NCBI GenBank assembly: GCA_016937795.1
Contig: JAFGVV010000046.1
Coordinates: 84,285 to 148,284 of the forward strand
Length of the DNA stretch: 64,000 bases
Direction: 5' to 3'
From: Paludibacteraceae bacterium
GTDB lineage: Bacteria > Bacteroidota > Bacteroidia > Bacteroidales > Paludibacteraceae
The notes below the pieces were generated by a model. It did no database searches and was not told where the DNA came from. It worked only from the letters and a program-made list of their open reading frames with translations. Position numbers and translations under genes: made by a program. Below are positions 17,955-26,888 of the stretch, in pieces; the stretch's first letter is position 1, and every line of letters starts with the position of its first letter.

Positions 17955-19028
17955 ATGAAAAATAATTATTGCATTATCATGGCAGGTGGAGTGGGAAGCC
18001 GCTTTTGGCCCTTTAGCCGCAACAATCGCCCTAAACAGTTTCTGGATTTTTTTGGCACTGGTCGCTCACTGCTGCAAATGACCTACGATCGGTTCCGACA
18101 AGTAGTTCCGGCCGAAAATATACTCATTGTGTCAAATATTATATACCGAGACCTGATTCTCGAACAACTCCCTGACTTGCAGCCTGATCAGGTATTGCTT
18201 GAGCCAAACCGACGCAACACAGCACCCTGTATAGCCTATGCAGTAAACCGCATCAAAGCCATTACCAGCACAGCCAATATTGTAGTGGCACCTTCAGATC
18301 ATCTCATTCTGAAGGAAAACGATTTTCTCGACACTATACGCACCGGGCTCGATTTTGTAAGCAAAAACAATAATCTGCTCACACTTGGCATAAAACCCAG
18401 CCGCCCCGAAACGGGTTATGGATATATACAAATTGATGAGGGCGACAGCGCATTGCGAAGAGTAAAAACATTTACTGAGAAACCAAATGCCGAGTTGGCA
18501 CAGATTTTTTACGAAACAGGTGAGTTTTATTGGAATTCAGGCATTTTTCTCTGGAATCTGCAAACCATCGACGCAGCTTTCAACAGTCTACTGCCCGATG
18601 TAGCCAATCGCTTCAAAGCAGGCATCCAATACTTTAATACCGAAAATGAACAGGCATTTATCGACGAAATGTATCCTACCTGCCCCAACATTTCAATCGA
18701 CTATGGCATAATGGAAAAAGCCGAAAATGTATTTGTCCTCTGTTCCGATTTTGGCTGGACTGACCTTGGTACATGGGGATCACTTTACGAAATGTCGCCC
18801 AAAGACGATGCACAAAACGTAACATTAAAATGCAAAACAAGATTTTACGATAGCAAGTCAAACATCGTGGCGCTGCCCGCAGGAAAACTGGCTGTCGTTC
18901 AGGATCTCGAAGGGTATATTGTAGCCGAATCGGACAATGTGCTACTTATTTGCAAACTCAGCGAAGAACAGCGCATTCGGCAGTATGTAAACGATGTAAG
19001 TATTAACTTCGAAGGCGAGTATATCTGA
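17955..19028 (+). CDS. manC: Mannose-1-phosphate guanylyltransferase
   Basis: A 357-residue nucleotidyltransferase making GDP-mannose from GTP and mannose 1-phosphate, for surface polysaccharide and glycoprotein sugars such as fucose and rhamnose. The signature pyrophosphorylase motif GGVGSRFWPFSRNNRPKQF is at residues 11-29. Other family motifs are VAPSDHLI, TFTEKPN, EFYWNSGIFLWNL and the sugar-binding SIDYGIMEKAENVFV. The length matches the short form of the enzyme, without a C-terminal phosphomannose isomerase domain. No other sugar-nucleotide gene is nearby, so it appears to be a dispersed housekeeping gene. The gene is preceded by a 193-base spacer with no clear promoter. Confidence 0.95.
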   Translation: MKNNYCIIMAGGVGSRFWPFSRNNRPKQFLDFFGTGRSLLQMTYDRFRQVVPAENILIVSNIIYRDLILEQLPDLQPDQVLLEPNRRNTAPCIAYAVNRIKAITSTANIVVAPSDHLILKENDFLDTIRTGLDFVSKNNNLLTLGIKPSRPETGYGYIQIDEGDSALRRVKTFTEKPNAELAQIFYETGEFYWNSGIFLWNLQTIDAAFNSLLPDVANRFKAGIQYFNTENEQAFIDEMYPTCPNISIDYGIMEKAENVFVLCSDFGWTDLGTWGSLYEMSPKDDAQNVTLKCKTRFYDSKSNIVALPAGKLAVVQDLEGYIVAESDNVLLICKLSEEQRIRQYVNDVSINFEGEYI

Positions 19029-19083
19029 AGAAAACATATATCTTTGATAAATCATTGCAACACAACAACAAAAGAAAATCATC

Positions 19084-19362
19084 ATGGGATTATTTAGTTT
19101 GTACAAACCAAAGGAGTATAAATATCGCTATATTTATTACGACCCCAAAAAAGAAGCCCGCGAGGAAAAAGAAAAACAACGTGAGGCTAGCGAAAAAAGA
19201 GCCGAAAGTGGAGAATATCAACCTATTATTCGTCGGGGCATGTTTCGCGAAATAGCACAACAAAACAACAAAACACGTATCGATATGGCACGTCAGTCGA
19301 ATGTCAGACTTGTCATTATTATGCTACTATTATTTGCCATAGCATATTTTTTATTGAGATAA
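19084..19362 (+). CDS. Small conserved C-terminally anchored membrane protein
   Basis: A 92-residue protein: an aromatic/basic N-terminus (MGLFSLYKPKEYKYRYIYYD), a highly charged central helix (KKEAREEKEKQREASEKRA) and one C-terminal transmembrane helix (LVIIMLLLFAIAYFLL), so the bulk faces the cytoplasm. Proteins of this design are commonly found next to mutL in Bacteroidales as far as I recall, and here it lies directly before mutL. The function is unknown. An overlapping open frame at 19055-19255 in another phase has no such organisation and was rejected. Confidence 0.8.
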   Translation: MGLFSLYKPKEYKYRYIYYDPKKEAREEKEKQREASEKRAESGEYQPIIRRGMFREIAQQNNKTRIDMARQSNVRLVIIMLLLFAIAYFLLR

Positions 19363-19442
19363 CAAACTTGTGAATATCATAAAACAGGACAGCATCAGAC
19401 ACATGCTGTTTGGATATTTTCCCAGATCATAATTTTAAAATT

Positions 19443-19484
19443 CCGCAGAATAAAACCACTTTTGGCAAATTCTGCGGCATTTTT
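19443..19484 (+). terminator. Rho-independent terminator before mutL
   Basis: CCGCAGAAT and ATTCTGCGG form a perfect 9-bp stem with a 17-base loop, followed by CATTTTTA. It separates the small membrane protein gene from mutL. Confidence 0.75.
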
Positions 19485-19513
19485 ATATTTTAACAAAACA
19501 ACAAAATTTACGA

Positions 19514-21382
19514 ATGAGTGATGTAATTCAGTTACTGCCTGATGCGGTAGCCAATCAGATAGCTGCCGGCGAAGTAATACAACGTCCGGCCTCAGTACTT
19601 AAAGAGCTGGTTGAAAACGCCATCGACGCAGGAGCAGATTTTATTCAGATAGTTATAAAAGATGCCGGTCGTACGCTGATTCAGGTAACCGACAATGGTA
19701 AAGGCATGAGCGAAACAGATGCACGCATGTCGTTTGAGCGCCATGCCACTTCCAAAATCCGCGATGCTGCCGATATTTTTTCGCTCCGAACAATGGGTTT
19801 TCGTGGCGAAGCATTAGCGTCGATTGCAGCTGTGGCTCAAGTAAAAATGCGCACACGCCCTGATAACGAAGAACTGGGCACCATGATAGAAATTGCTGGC
19901 ACGCGGGTTTTTCGTCAGGAAACGGTACAATGCGAAAAAGGAACTACTTTTCTGATTAAAAACCTGTTTTTCAACGTGCCAGCCCGACGCCGGTTTCTGA
20001 AAAGCGACAATGTGGAAAAGTCGCATATACTCAATGAATTTTACCGCATTGCATTGGTAAATTCCGAAGTAGAATTTTCGTTTTACGATGGCGACGAAGA
20101 GATATTCCGCCTGCCCGCATCGAATATAAAAGTCAGGATTGAAAATATATTCGGAAAAAACCAGAAAAAGAAATTACAACAACAGCTACTGTCCATCGAA
20201 AGCCAGTCGGGATTAGTAAGTATTTATGGATTTACTGGACGACCAGAGTTTGCCCAAAAATCATCCAATCAGTACTTCTTTGTCAATGGACGATATATGC
20301 GCCATCCCTATTTTCACAAAGCGGTAATGATGGCTTATCACCAAATGATACAACCCAACGACAACCCTTCGTATTTTATATATTTCGAAGTCGACACACA
20401 CACCATAGACATTAACATCCATCCCACAAAAACAGAAATTAAGTTCGAAAACGAACAGGCCATTTGGTCTATTTTGAATGCTACTATAAAAGAGTCACTG
20501 GGAAAATTCAATGTGGTACCTTCAATCGATTTCGACCGTGATGATGCAGTGGACATTCCCGTGATCACCAATCCGGAGAATGTACGACCACCACAAACCA
20601 ATTTCAACCCTGCTTACAACCCATTCAACAGCACAAGTTACAAACGGCCTGCGCTCGACTGGGAGAAACTTTATGGTGGATTTGAGGAACAAAAGAATTC
20701 ACCCTCAGCTCCTGCTTTCGAAACTAAAACTGAACCGGAGCAACAGAACTCTGTCACATCCTTCTCATCACTAGAAACAGAGGACAGCAACGCACAACTG
20801 GAAATACAGCTTGGCGATACTCAATCAGGTAATTTTCAGCTAAAAAACCGTTATATCATTACAGGCATCAAATCGGGTATGATGATGATCGATCAACACA
20901 GAGCACATGTACGCATTCTTTTCGAGGAGTATATGCAAAATATTGAACAGCAACGTTCTCCATCGCAGCAACTACTCTTCCCTGAAGCCCTGACGCTCAG
21001 CGACGACGACAGGTTGTGGTTTGTACAGATTGAACAAAGTCTGCGTTCGGTGGGCTTCGACTTTACAGCCACTCAAGATCAAAACTACGAATTAACAGGT
21101 ATTCCCTCACACTTTCATTCACAGACAGTAACACCTCTGCTTCAAACACTTATCAACAATGCACGACACACAGCTACTGAAAGTGCCGATGACATTCACA
21201 AAATGATAGCATTGTCACTTGCAAATGCTTCTGCACTTAAAACTGGTCAGTCGCTCAGCACTACCGAAATGGCAGACCTAATAGATCGCCTCTTTGCTTG
21301 CAACGACCCTAATCGCACTCCCGATGGAAAAATAATTACCAGCATCTGGACACAGGACGAAATAGCACAAAGGTTTAAATAA
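19514..21382 (+). CDS. mutL: DNA mismatch repair protein MutL
   Basis: A 622-residue GHL ATPase that couples MutS mismatch recognition to strand removal. The N-terminal ATPase has the motifs LVENAIDAGAD (ATP/Mg binding), DNGKGMS and GFRGEALASI, followed by TTFLIKNLFFNVPARRRFL, and the transducer domain ends around FKNEQ-like segment KFENEQAIW near residue 320. A low-complexity linker (about 345-435) leads into the C-terminal dimerisation domain (FQLKNRYIITGIKSGMMMIDQHRAHVRILFE). The endonuclease motif DQHAxERxxxE is represented here by DQHRAHVRILFE, which departs from the canonical form, so nicking activity cannot be assumed. Start ATG at 19514 gives the normal MutL N-terminus (MSDVIQLLPDAVANQIAAGEV). 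Confidence 0.96.
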   Translation: MSDVIQLLPDAVANQIAAGEVIQRPASVLKELVENAIDAGADFIQIVIKDAGRTLIQVTDNGKGMSETDARMSFERHATSKIRDAADIFSLRTMGFRGEALASIAAVAQVKMRTRPDNEELGTMIEIAGTRVFRQETVQCEKGTTFLIKNLFFNVPARRRFLKSDNVEKSHILNEFYRIALVNSEVEFSFYDGDEEIFRLPASNIKVRIENIFGKNQKKKLQQQLLSIESQSGLVSIYGFTGRPEFAQKSSNQYFFVNGRYMRHPYFHKAVMMAYHQMIQPNDNPSYFIYFEVDTHTIDINIHPTKTEIKFENEQAIWSILNATIKESLGKFNVVPSIDFDRDDAVDIPVITNPENVRPPQTNFNPAYNPFNSTSYKRPALDWEKLYGGFEEQKNSPSAPAFETKTEPEQQNSVTSFSSLETEDSNAQLEIQLGDTQSGNFQLKNRYIITGIKSGMMMIDQHRAHVRILFEEYMQNIEQQRSPSQQLLFPEALTLSDDDRLWFVQIEQSLRSVGFDFTATQDQNYELTGIPSHFHSQTVTPLLQTLINNARHTATESADDIHKMIALSLANASALKTGQSLSTTEMADLIDRLFACNDPNRTPDGKIITSIWTQDEIAQRFK

Positions 21383-21404
21383 AAACACATGCCGCATGTA
21401 AAAA

Positions 21405-21442
21405 CAAAAAGAGAATCATATAAACATATGACTCTCTTTTTG
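21405..21442. terminator. Bidirectional terminator between mutL and tRNA-Ala
   Basis: CAAAAAGAGA-A-TCATAT pairs with ATATGA-C-TCTCTTTTTG around an AAAC loop, giving a 17-position stem with one mismatch. The A and T tracts at both sides let it work for mutL (+) and the tRNA (-). Confidence 0.85.
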
Positions 21443-21446
21443 TTAG

Positions 21447-21520
21447 TGGAGATTACCGGACTCGAACCGGTCACCTCGACACTGCCAGTGTCGCGCTCTA
21501 GCCAGATGAGCTAAACCCCC
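21447..21520 (-). tRNA. tRNA-Ala (anticodon GGC)
   Basis: Read on the minus strand from 21520, the acceptor stem is GGGGGTT/AATCTCC. It contains the G3-U70 wobble pair that identifies alanine tRNAs. The D-arm GCTC...GAGC, the anticodon stem CGACA/TGTCG with loop CTGGCAG (anticodon GGC) and the T-arm ACCGG-TTCGAGT-CCGGT all fold. The length is 74 bases with discriminator A, and CCA is not encoded. Confidence 0.97.
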
Positions 21521-21544
21521 GTGCTATGATTTTAAATTGCGGTG

Positions 21545-21552
21545 CAAAGATA
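21545..21552 (-). promoter_or_regulatory. -7 element for tRNA-Ala
   Basis: Minus strand TATCTTTG, a TAnnTTTG match, 24 bases before the mature 5' end of the tRNA. Confidence 0.55.
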
Positions 21553-21698
21553 AGGAAGTTTTCGAAATTATACGTACATTTGTATAAATTTTTTGGTTGA
21601 AAAACTGTTTTTATTTCGATGTTAATATGAATTAATAAACAGTTATACAGTCAGGTAATTTCACAAACAAACCAACTTTGCTGATAATCAATTATTCA

Positions 21699-22007
21699 AT
21701 GCTAATATTCAACACTACTTACCTTGTTCCCGATAAACATTACGAAAGCTGGATAAAATGGCTTCGCAAAGATTGTATTCCATTTATGCTGCAAAGCGAA
21801 TATCTACGGCACCCACAACTGGCTAAAGTGTATGCCGAAGAAGCTCAGGATGGCGAATCGTATTCGGTACAGTTTCACGTAGCCGGACTCGAAGAACTGG
21901 AAAAATGGCATCTAAAATATGCAAACGAATTTCAAAACATGTTGCGGACAAAGTTCGGACAGGAAATTTTGTTTTTTGCCACTGTGCTTGAAATTATGGA
22001 TTTATGA
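21699..22007 (+). CDS. DUF4286 family protein
   Basis: A protein of 102 residues from the ATG at 21699 ([31 protein letters not shown]). It has the small alpha/beta dimeric-barrel-like pattern of DUF4286: an N-terminal beta strand with NTTY, the [13 protein letters not shown] helix, then [16 protein letters not shown] and [16 protein letters not shown]. The function is unknown. The upstream TTG at 21678 would add seven residues and is unlikely. Its stop codon overlaps the ruvC start (ATGATAA at 22004), so the two are translationally coupled. This pairing of a DUF4286 gene with ruvC is the clearest clue to its biology but does not define it. Confidence 0.85.
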   Translation: MLIFNTTYLVPDKHYESWIKWLRKDCIPFMLQSEYLRHPQLAKVYAEEAQDGESYSVQFHVAGLEELEKWHLKYANEFQNMLRTKFGQEILFFATVLEIMDL

Positions 22008-22582
22008 TAAAAGAACAAATCATACTGGGAATTGATCCCGGAACCACCATTATGGGCTATGGTATTCTGAAAGTAAAGGGAAACCAAACTGAGATGTTGG
22101 CCATGGGCGTACTCGACCTTCAGAAGTACAAGGATCACTACCTGAAGTTACAACGTATATTCGCACGCACACTGTCGCTTATCGACGAGTTTCATCCGGA
22201 TTGCCTGGCCATCGAGGCGCCGTTTTTTGGCAAAAATGTACAATCGATGCTTAAACTTGGGCGCGCACAGGGAGTAGCCATGTCGGCAGCACTTTATCGC
22301 GATATTCCCATTACCGAATATGCTCCACTCAAAATAAAAATGGCCATTACAGGCAGTGGAAGTGCTTCGAAAGAACAGGTAGCTGACATGCTTCGTCGAT
22401 TTCTGAAAATTCCACAAGAACATATGTTACCACAATTGGATGCTACCGATGGACTTGCGGCTGCTTATTGTCACTTTCTGCAAATGGGAAAACCTGAAAG
22501 CAACAAATCCTTTTCGGGCTGGAAAGACTATATCAGTAAAAACAAAGAAAAAGTAAAAAACGACTCACGCAAAAGCGAATAA
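22004..22582 (+). CDS. ruvC: Crossover junction endodeoxyribonuclease RuvC
   Basis: A 192-residue Holliday-junction resolvase of the RNase H fold. The acidic catalytic residues are visible in ILGIDPGTT (Asp10), [11 protein letters not shown] (Glu) and the C-terminal pair in [13 protein letters not shown]. The length is a little greater than the usual 160-190 because of a Lys/Ser-rich tail. The ATG overlaps the end of the DUF4286 gene by four bases. RuvA and RuvB are not in this window, as is usual for Bacteroidetes. A strong terminator follows, so the operon is just these two genes. Confidence 0.95.
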   Translation: MIKEQIILGIDPGTTIMGYGILKVKGNQTEMLAMGVLDLQKYKDHYLKLQRIFARTLSLIDEFHPDCLAIEAPFFGKNVQSMLKLGRAQGVAMSAALYRDIPITEYAPLKIKMAITGSGSASKEQVADMLRRFLKIPQEHMLPQLDATDGLAAAYCHFLQMGKPESNKSFSGWKDYISKNKEKVKNDSRKSE

Positions 22583-22613
22583 AAAAGGCTGACCTATCAT
22601 GGACAGCCTTTTT
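22582..22613 (+). terminator. Rho-independent terminator of ruvC
   Basis: AAAAAGGCTG and CAGCCTTTTT form a perfect 10-bp stem with a 12-base loop, directly after the ruvC stop. Confidence 0.88.
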
Positions 22614-22823
22614 GTCTTACCTTAAAAAACACAAATTCAACTAAGTTACCTTTTTTACAAAAACTATCATTCAATCTTTTAGAAAACAATATTTACAATA
22701 CTATTGCAAAATTACAAATCAGAAACAATCAAATTGATTAAAATCCAATCAGAAACGTAGAATATTATACTGAATTCCAACTTTGCATGTTGCTGAAATG
22801 AAAATAATTATCTGCACTTCGAA

Positions 22824-25130
22824 TTAACGTATCACCTTCACTACTTCCTGATTTACTTTTACAAAGTAAATACCTTTGCCCAGAGTAAATGAAGTTTCGT
22901 TTAGTAACGCTGTCTTTTCTGAAACTATTTGTCCACTAACATTGTAAATACGTATAAGTTCACCGGCTTCAACACCCCGTACTATTACAGCTTGTGCCGT
23001 AGTAATAGCACTGAATTTTTCCTGTTGGGTATTGTCTACAGAAGTATTTAAACCTACAATCTCCAGATTCGCTAAAGCCGCAAGTATAGTAGCATCAGAA
23101 GCGATGGTCAAATAATACAAGCCAGATGCAGGAACCGAGAATGTAAACTCTGCATTGTTAAGTTCCAATAGCTTGGTGCTTTCCACAATATACTCGTTGG
23201 ATGCAACCACTGTTCCTGAATTATCATTCATTGAATTGAATCCAATGGTAAGTTTGGTTGTGCTCACATCGGCAGGAATCACTGAATTCCATGCATACTG
23301 ACCTTTGAAAGTATAACTTTTACCTTCGGCAAGCATTACAGGGTAACTGTACACACCAGCAGTCGTCACGTTCCCATCCCAGCGAACAAACATAATACGT
23401 CCTGCAAAAGGAATGGTATCGATATTCACACCTGTATTCAGCGTATCGCCAAGCGAATAATAACCAGCTGGATTATCAACATATCGTACTGTGCCAGCAG
23501 CTGTGGAATTGGCTGCCACCCAGCTTGCATTTGCACATTTCCAGCCCCACTGACTTGGTACCGAACGTGCAGCTGATGTTTCGCCGCGTGCATCCCATTC
23601 AAACCCAATTGCCTTATAGTTGAATGTATATACTTTTATTGCTTCGCCATCGCCCGATACGCATTCAATATCTATACTTCCAACCGATGATTCGAGCACA
23701 GCATCATTGTTGTTTATTGTGGCCGAAAGAGAGGATGCTTTTGCACTAATGCTGATTTGCTCCACATCTACAGGGGACAACACATCGTAAGTTGTCACTT
23801 CTGGATCGAAAGCAGGTTCAAGTACACCGGTACTTATAGTTACAGTCGATAATCTGGCATCTGTTTCGTCGAACATTTCGCCAGCAGCCACAAAGAACCA
23901 TTCGCTGTAAGGTTTCGCAGTAGCATTCAGCACGAAGGTTTTATCGTCGTAAAGACGGCTATCGACGGTAAGTCCATCAGTCCCCAACCACTTCCCTGTC
24001 ATATTATTTTTCACTTCCCATATACCATCTTCGCGTTTATACATTTTCCAGACAGCTTCCGGAGAATAGTAACCCCATTCTACGTCCCAATTGCTCGAAG
24101 GTACTTTGCGCATCATGGCATATGTAGCATCCTGAATAATATAATACAAGCTATCGTCAAGTTGGGGATTTACTTTACGCAGTAAGAATTGCTGAAGATA
24201 ACCACCCTCTTCAATACTTGGAATAATTTCGGTCAAAGCAGGGTGCTTTTCGTTGCCCGAATGATTTCCAATTACAAAATTACTGGTTTTGTGCTTCATA
24301 TAATAACGTGGATAAATCTCTACAGCTGTCAATTGAATTGTATCCAGATACTCAGTATTTCCACCACGTTCGTAACTAAAAGTCAATGGAAACAACTCTC
24401 CGTGCACAGCCGACCCAAGGGCATACACTTCTACTTTCACATTGCCAGATGTTGCAACAAAATCAGCCGGTGTAAGCGTTGTTTTGTCCACATAAAAACC
24501 ATCGGGTACATTTATCTGAATATCGTAAGTATGATCTTTCCCATAGATCCTTACAGGATAAGGATTTCCATCAACTTCCACCTCGTAAATCATACCCTTT
24601 TCAAGCACAACAAACTCTGGACGGTCGTCGATAGTAGCTACCTGTGCTTTAAAAAGGCCGTTGGCGTGATCGACCCCTTTATCAGTATAAAGTGCAGAAC
24701 CGTCAGTTATGTTGTCGGAAGCTAAATAAAGATTATTATGGCTTAATTTGAGACGAAAACCGACTTCATTATCTCCCTCGATAGTCCATTCTGAATAAAG
24801 ATCGTTACTGGCTGCTTCAAAAATAGAAGTCCAATAATTTCCAGCATCGGCCGAATACATATTGAGATACATACCTTCGCCATTCAGCATATAATATATA
24901 CCTGGTTTTCCATCAACAGGAATAAACTCAAAAGCCTGCGATTTTTTATTGGTAAGTGCTACCACAGAAGGTTGTGTACTTGAGACACCTGCACTAACAG
25001 ATGGACCAACCACAAGATCCGAAATTGTTTGTTTAATGTTATAAAACACACCAACTTCAGGTGTAAAATTTTGGGCATTACCCAAAAGCCAGGCCGCTAT
25101 AAGGCCCAATGTAAGTAATAATCTTTTCAT
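22824..25130 (-). CDS. Secreted protein with type IX (Por) C-terminal sorting domain
   Basis: A 768-residue exported protein. I chose the ATG at 25130 because it begins a standard signal peptide (MKRLLLTLGLIAAWLLGNAQ). The earlier in-frame ATG at 25226 would add 32 residues and lies upstream of the promoter element. The N-terminal half contains beta-trefoil-like or lectin-like segments (YYMLNGEGMYLNM, RLKSHNNLYLASDN-like LKLSHNNLYLASDN). The middle contains Ig-like modules, and residues about 540-690 form a jelly-roll region (YSYPVMLAEGKSYTFKGQYAW). The last 75 residues (VIVRGVEAGELIRIYNVSG ... GIYFVKVNQEVVKVI) are a type A T9SS sorting domain. No catalytic motif is recognisable. It would be exported by Sec, then carried across the outer membrane by the machinery that includes PorW. 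Confidence 0.85.
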   Translation of the reverse strand: MKRLLLTLGLIAAWLLGNAQNFTPEVGVFYNIKQTISDLVVGPSVSAGVSSTQPSVVALTNKKSQAFEFIPVDGKPGIYYMLNGEGMYLNMYSADAGNYWTSIFEAASNDLYSEWTIEGDNEVGFRLKLSHNNLYLASDNITDGSALYTDKGVDHANGLFKAQVATIDDRPEFVVLEKGMIYEVEVDGNPYPVRIYGKDHTYDIQINVPDGFYVDKTTLTPADFVATSGNVKVEVYALGSAVHGELFPLTFSYERGGNTEYLDTIQLTAVEIYPRYYMKHKTSNFVIGNHSGNEKHPALTEIIPSIEEGGYLQQFLLRKVNPQLDDSLYYIIQDATYAMMRKVPSSNWDVEWGYYSPEAVWKMYKREDGIWEVKNNMTGKWLGTDGLTVDSRLYDDKTFVLNATAKPYSEWFFVAAGEMFDETDARLSTVTISTGVLEPAFDPEVTTYDVLSPVDVEQISISAKASSLSATINNNDAVLESSVGSIDIECVSGDGEAIKVYTFNYKAIGFEWDARGETSAARSVPSQWGWKCANASWVAANSTAAGTVRYVDNPAGYYSLGDTLNTGVNIDTIPFAGRIMFVRWDGNVTTAGVYSYPVMLAEGKSYTFKGQYAWNSVIPADVSTTKLTIGFNSMNDNSGTVVASNEYIVESTKLLELNNAEFTFSVPASGLYYLTIASDATILAALANLEIVGLNTSVDNTQQEKFSAITTAQAVIVRGVEAGELIRIYNVSGQIVSEKTALLNETSFTLGKGIYFVKVNQEVVKVIR

Positions 25131-25170
25131 GATTTTAAATTTAAACGTAACTATAGAGTAAATAACTTGA

Positions 25171-25178
25171 CAAATGTA
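25171..25178 (-). promoter_or_regulatory. -7 element for the T9SS cargo gene
   Basis: Minus strand TACATTTG (TAnnTTTG), 41 bases before the ATG at 25130. It supports that start over the one at 25226. Confidence 0.6.
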
Positions 25179-25251
25179 TTTTAATAAAAAAACATGAAGG
25201 TAGAAAATCAAGTCAAAAAAGCACACATCATAAAACTAAAAAGAAGTGATG

Positions 25252-25285
25252 AAAAAAAAGCTTTGTCTGAAAAAAGACAAAGCTT
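25252..25285 (-). terminator. Rho-independent terminator downstream of the phosphatase gene
   Basis: AAGCTTTGTC and GACAAAGCTT form a perfect 10-bp stem with an 8-base loop. On the minus strand it is followed by a run of eight T. Confidence 0.88.
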
Positions 25286-25312
25286 AACAAAAAAAAGAAC
25301 TTAAATTTATGA

Positions 25313-25783
25313 TTAGTGCGAAAACGAAGCAAACAGTCCTTCACAGGCATCTTCGAGTAAGTCAATTACATTTTCGAAACCCTGATCACCGCCATAATAT
25401 GGATCGGGAATATAGTCAGGATTGAAATAATGCGAAAAACTTACCATCCGATGAATTTTACTGCGCTGTTCATCGGTGCGCGCAATGGATTCGAGACCGG
25501 CAATATTCTTTTCGTCCATGCCAATAAGCATGTCGAAATGATCGAAATCGGCACGGGTAACGGGACGTGACAGATGCGTGAGTTCGTATCCCCGACGAGA
25601 GGCATGATAGCACATACGCGCATCGGGCATTTCACCCTGATGTACACTGATAAGTCCGGCTGAGTCAATTTCAAACGTATCTTCCAGTCCGTTTTCTTCC
25701 ACCAAACGTCTGAAAACGCCCTCGGCCATTGGCGAACGACAAATATTTCCCAGACAAACAAAAAGAATCTTCTTATTCGACAT
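25313..25783 (-). CDS. Low-molecular-weight protein-tyrosine phosphatase
   Basis: A 156-residue cytoplasmic phosphatase. The catalytic loop is CLGNICRS (nucleophile Cys10, Arg16) at the N-terminus and the general-acid loop is PDPYYGG near residue 125. Both have normal spacing for the family, so the enzyme should be active. Such enzymes act on phosphotyrosine proteins, often in capsule or exopolysaccharide control, but there is no polysaccharide kinase gene nearby here. The start at 25783 lies 14 bases after the pfkA stop, so it is the distal gene of a pfkA-ptp unit ending at the terminator at 25252-25285. Confidence 0.93.
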   Translation of the reverse strand: MSNKKILFVCLGNICRSPMAEGVFRRLVEENGLEDTFEIDSAGLISVHQGEMPDARMCYHASRRGYELTHLSRPVTRADFDHFDMLIGMDEKNIAGLESIARTDEQRSKIHRMVSFSHYFNPDYIPDPYYGGDQGFENVIDLLEDACEGLFASFSH

Positions 25784-25797
25784 TATCGGAACAAAAT

Positions 25798-26781
25798 TTA
25801 AATCGACAAAATTTGCAACACGCCGAGTAGATTTTCGTTCACCGGCTTATCATCTTTAATGGCTTTTGTAAAAGGCACATGTACAATTTCGTTGTTCACA
25901 ATACCAATCATTATGCTGCGTTGTTCGTCGAGCAATGCATCAATAGCTGCCACGCCCATACGACTTGCCAATATGCGGTCATATGCTGTGGGTCGTCCAC
26001 CACGCTGAATATGCCCAAGAATGGTCACACGCACATCGTAATCAGGATGTTCGTTATGCATACGTGCAGCAAGTCCATTGGCACCTCCAGTAACCTCACT
26101 TTCGGCCACAATAACAATGCTACTGTTTTTCGATTTACGAAAACCATTATTAATAAGCTCTTCAAGTTGGTCAACTTTTGTTTCCCGTTCGGGAATAATG
26201 GCAGCCTCAGCACCCGAAGCTAAAGCACTATTAAGAGCCAGAAAACCTGCATCGCGCCCCATTACCTCGATAAAAAACAGTCGTTCGTGCGAAGTAGCTG
26301 TATCGCGAATTTTATCCACAGCTTCCACAATGGTATTCATTGCTGTATCGTAACCAATAGTGGAGTCAGTTCCATAAAGGTCATTGTCGATGGTACCGGG
26401 CAAACCAATAATGGGCACATTAAATTCCTGGGCAAAAATACGAGCTCCGGTAAAAGTACCATCGCCTCCAATCACTACCAGCGCATCGATTCCCTCATTT
26501 TTCATATTTTCGAAAGCCTGCTGACGACCTTCCTTAGTGCGGAACTCCTGACAACGGGCGCTTTTCAGAATAGTACCGCCCTGTTGAATGATATTACTTA
26601 CATTTTGAGTCTGAAATTCTACAATTTCACCCGTGATTAAGCCTTTATATCCTCTGTAAATGGCTTTTACCCTGATACCATTGAAAATAGCAGCACGTGT
26701 TACCGAGCGAATGGCTGCATTCATTCCGGGCGCATCTCCACCCGAAGTAAGCAAACCGATACATTTAATTCCGTATTCCAT
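25798..26781 (-). CDS. pfkA: ATP-dependent 6-phosphofructokinase
   Basis: A 327-residue enzyme that phosphorylates fructose 6-phosphate in glycolysis. The nucleotide-binding motif [16 protein letters not shown] is at the N-terminus. [12 protein letters not shown] and the active-site signature [20 protein letters not shown] follow, with the substrate loop [16 protein letters not shown] [13 protein letters not shown] and [14 protein letters not shown] Gly at the GGDGT position points to ATP rather than pyrophosphate as phosphoryl donor. The ATG at 26781 ([15 protein letters not shown]) is the family start. It is followed closely by the tyrosine phosphatase gene. Confidence 0.95.
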   Translation of the reverse strand: MEYGIKCIGLLTSGGDAPGMNAAIRSVTRAAIFNGIRVKAIYRGYKGLITGEIVEFQTQNVSNIIQQGGTILKSARCQEFRTKEGRQQAFENMKNEGIDALVVIGGDGTFTGARIFAQEFNVPIIGLPGTIDNDLYGTDSTIGYDTAMNTIVEAVDKIRDTATSHERLFFIEVMGRDAGFLALNSALASGAEAAIIPERETKVDQLEELINNGFRKSKNSSIVIVAESEVTGGANGLAARMHNEHPDYDVRVTILGHIQRGGRPTAYDRILASRMGVAAIDALLDEQRSIMIGIVNNEIVHVPFTKAIKDDKPVNENLLGVLQILSI

Positions 26782-26816
26782 ATATTATAATATTTTGATT
26801 CTCAAATTTGAATAAA

Positions 26817-26874
26817 AACAAAAATCCCTCATGTGTCATTCAGTAATAAATTTCACAGGAGGGAAGTTTTTTAT
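26817..26874 (-). terminator. Rho-independent terminator of ispH
   Basis: TCCCTC-a-TGTG pairs with CACA-g-GAGGGA (one bulge mismatch). On the minus strand it is followed by TTTTTGTTTTT. Confidence 0.75.
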
Positions 26875-26888
26875 GCATTTATGAATGT

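Noticed and set aside
19055..19255. Open frame of 66 codons overlapping the small membrane protein before mutL
   Set aside because: The other phase (19084-19362) has the charged helix and C-terminal membrane anchor. This one has no organisation.
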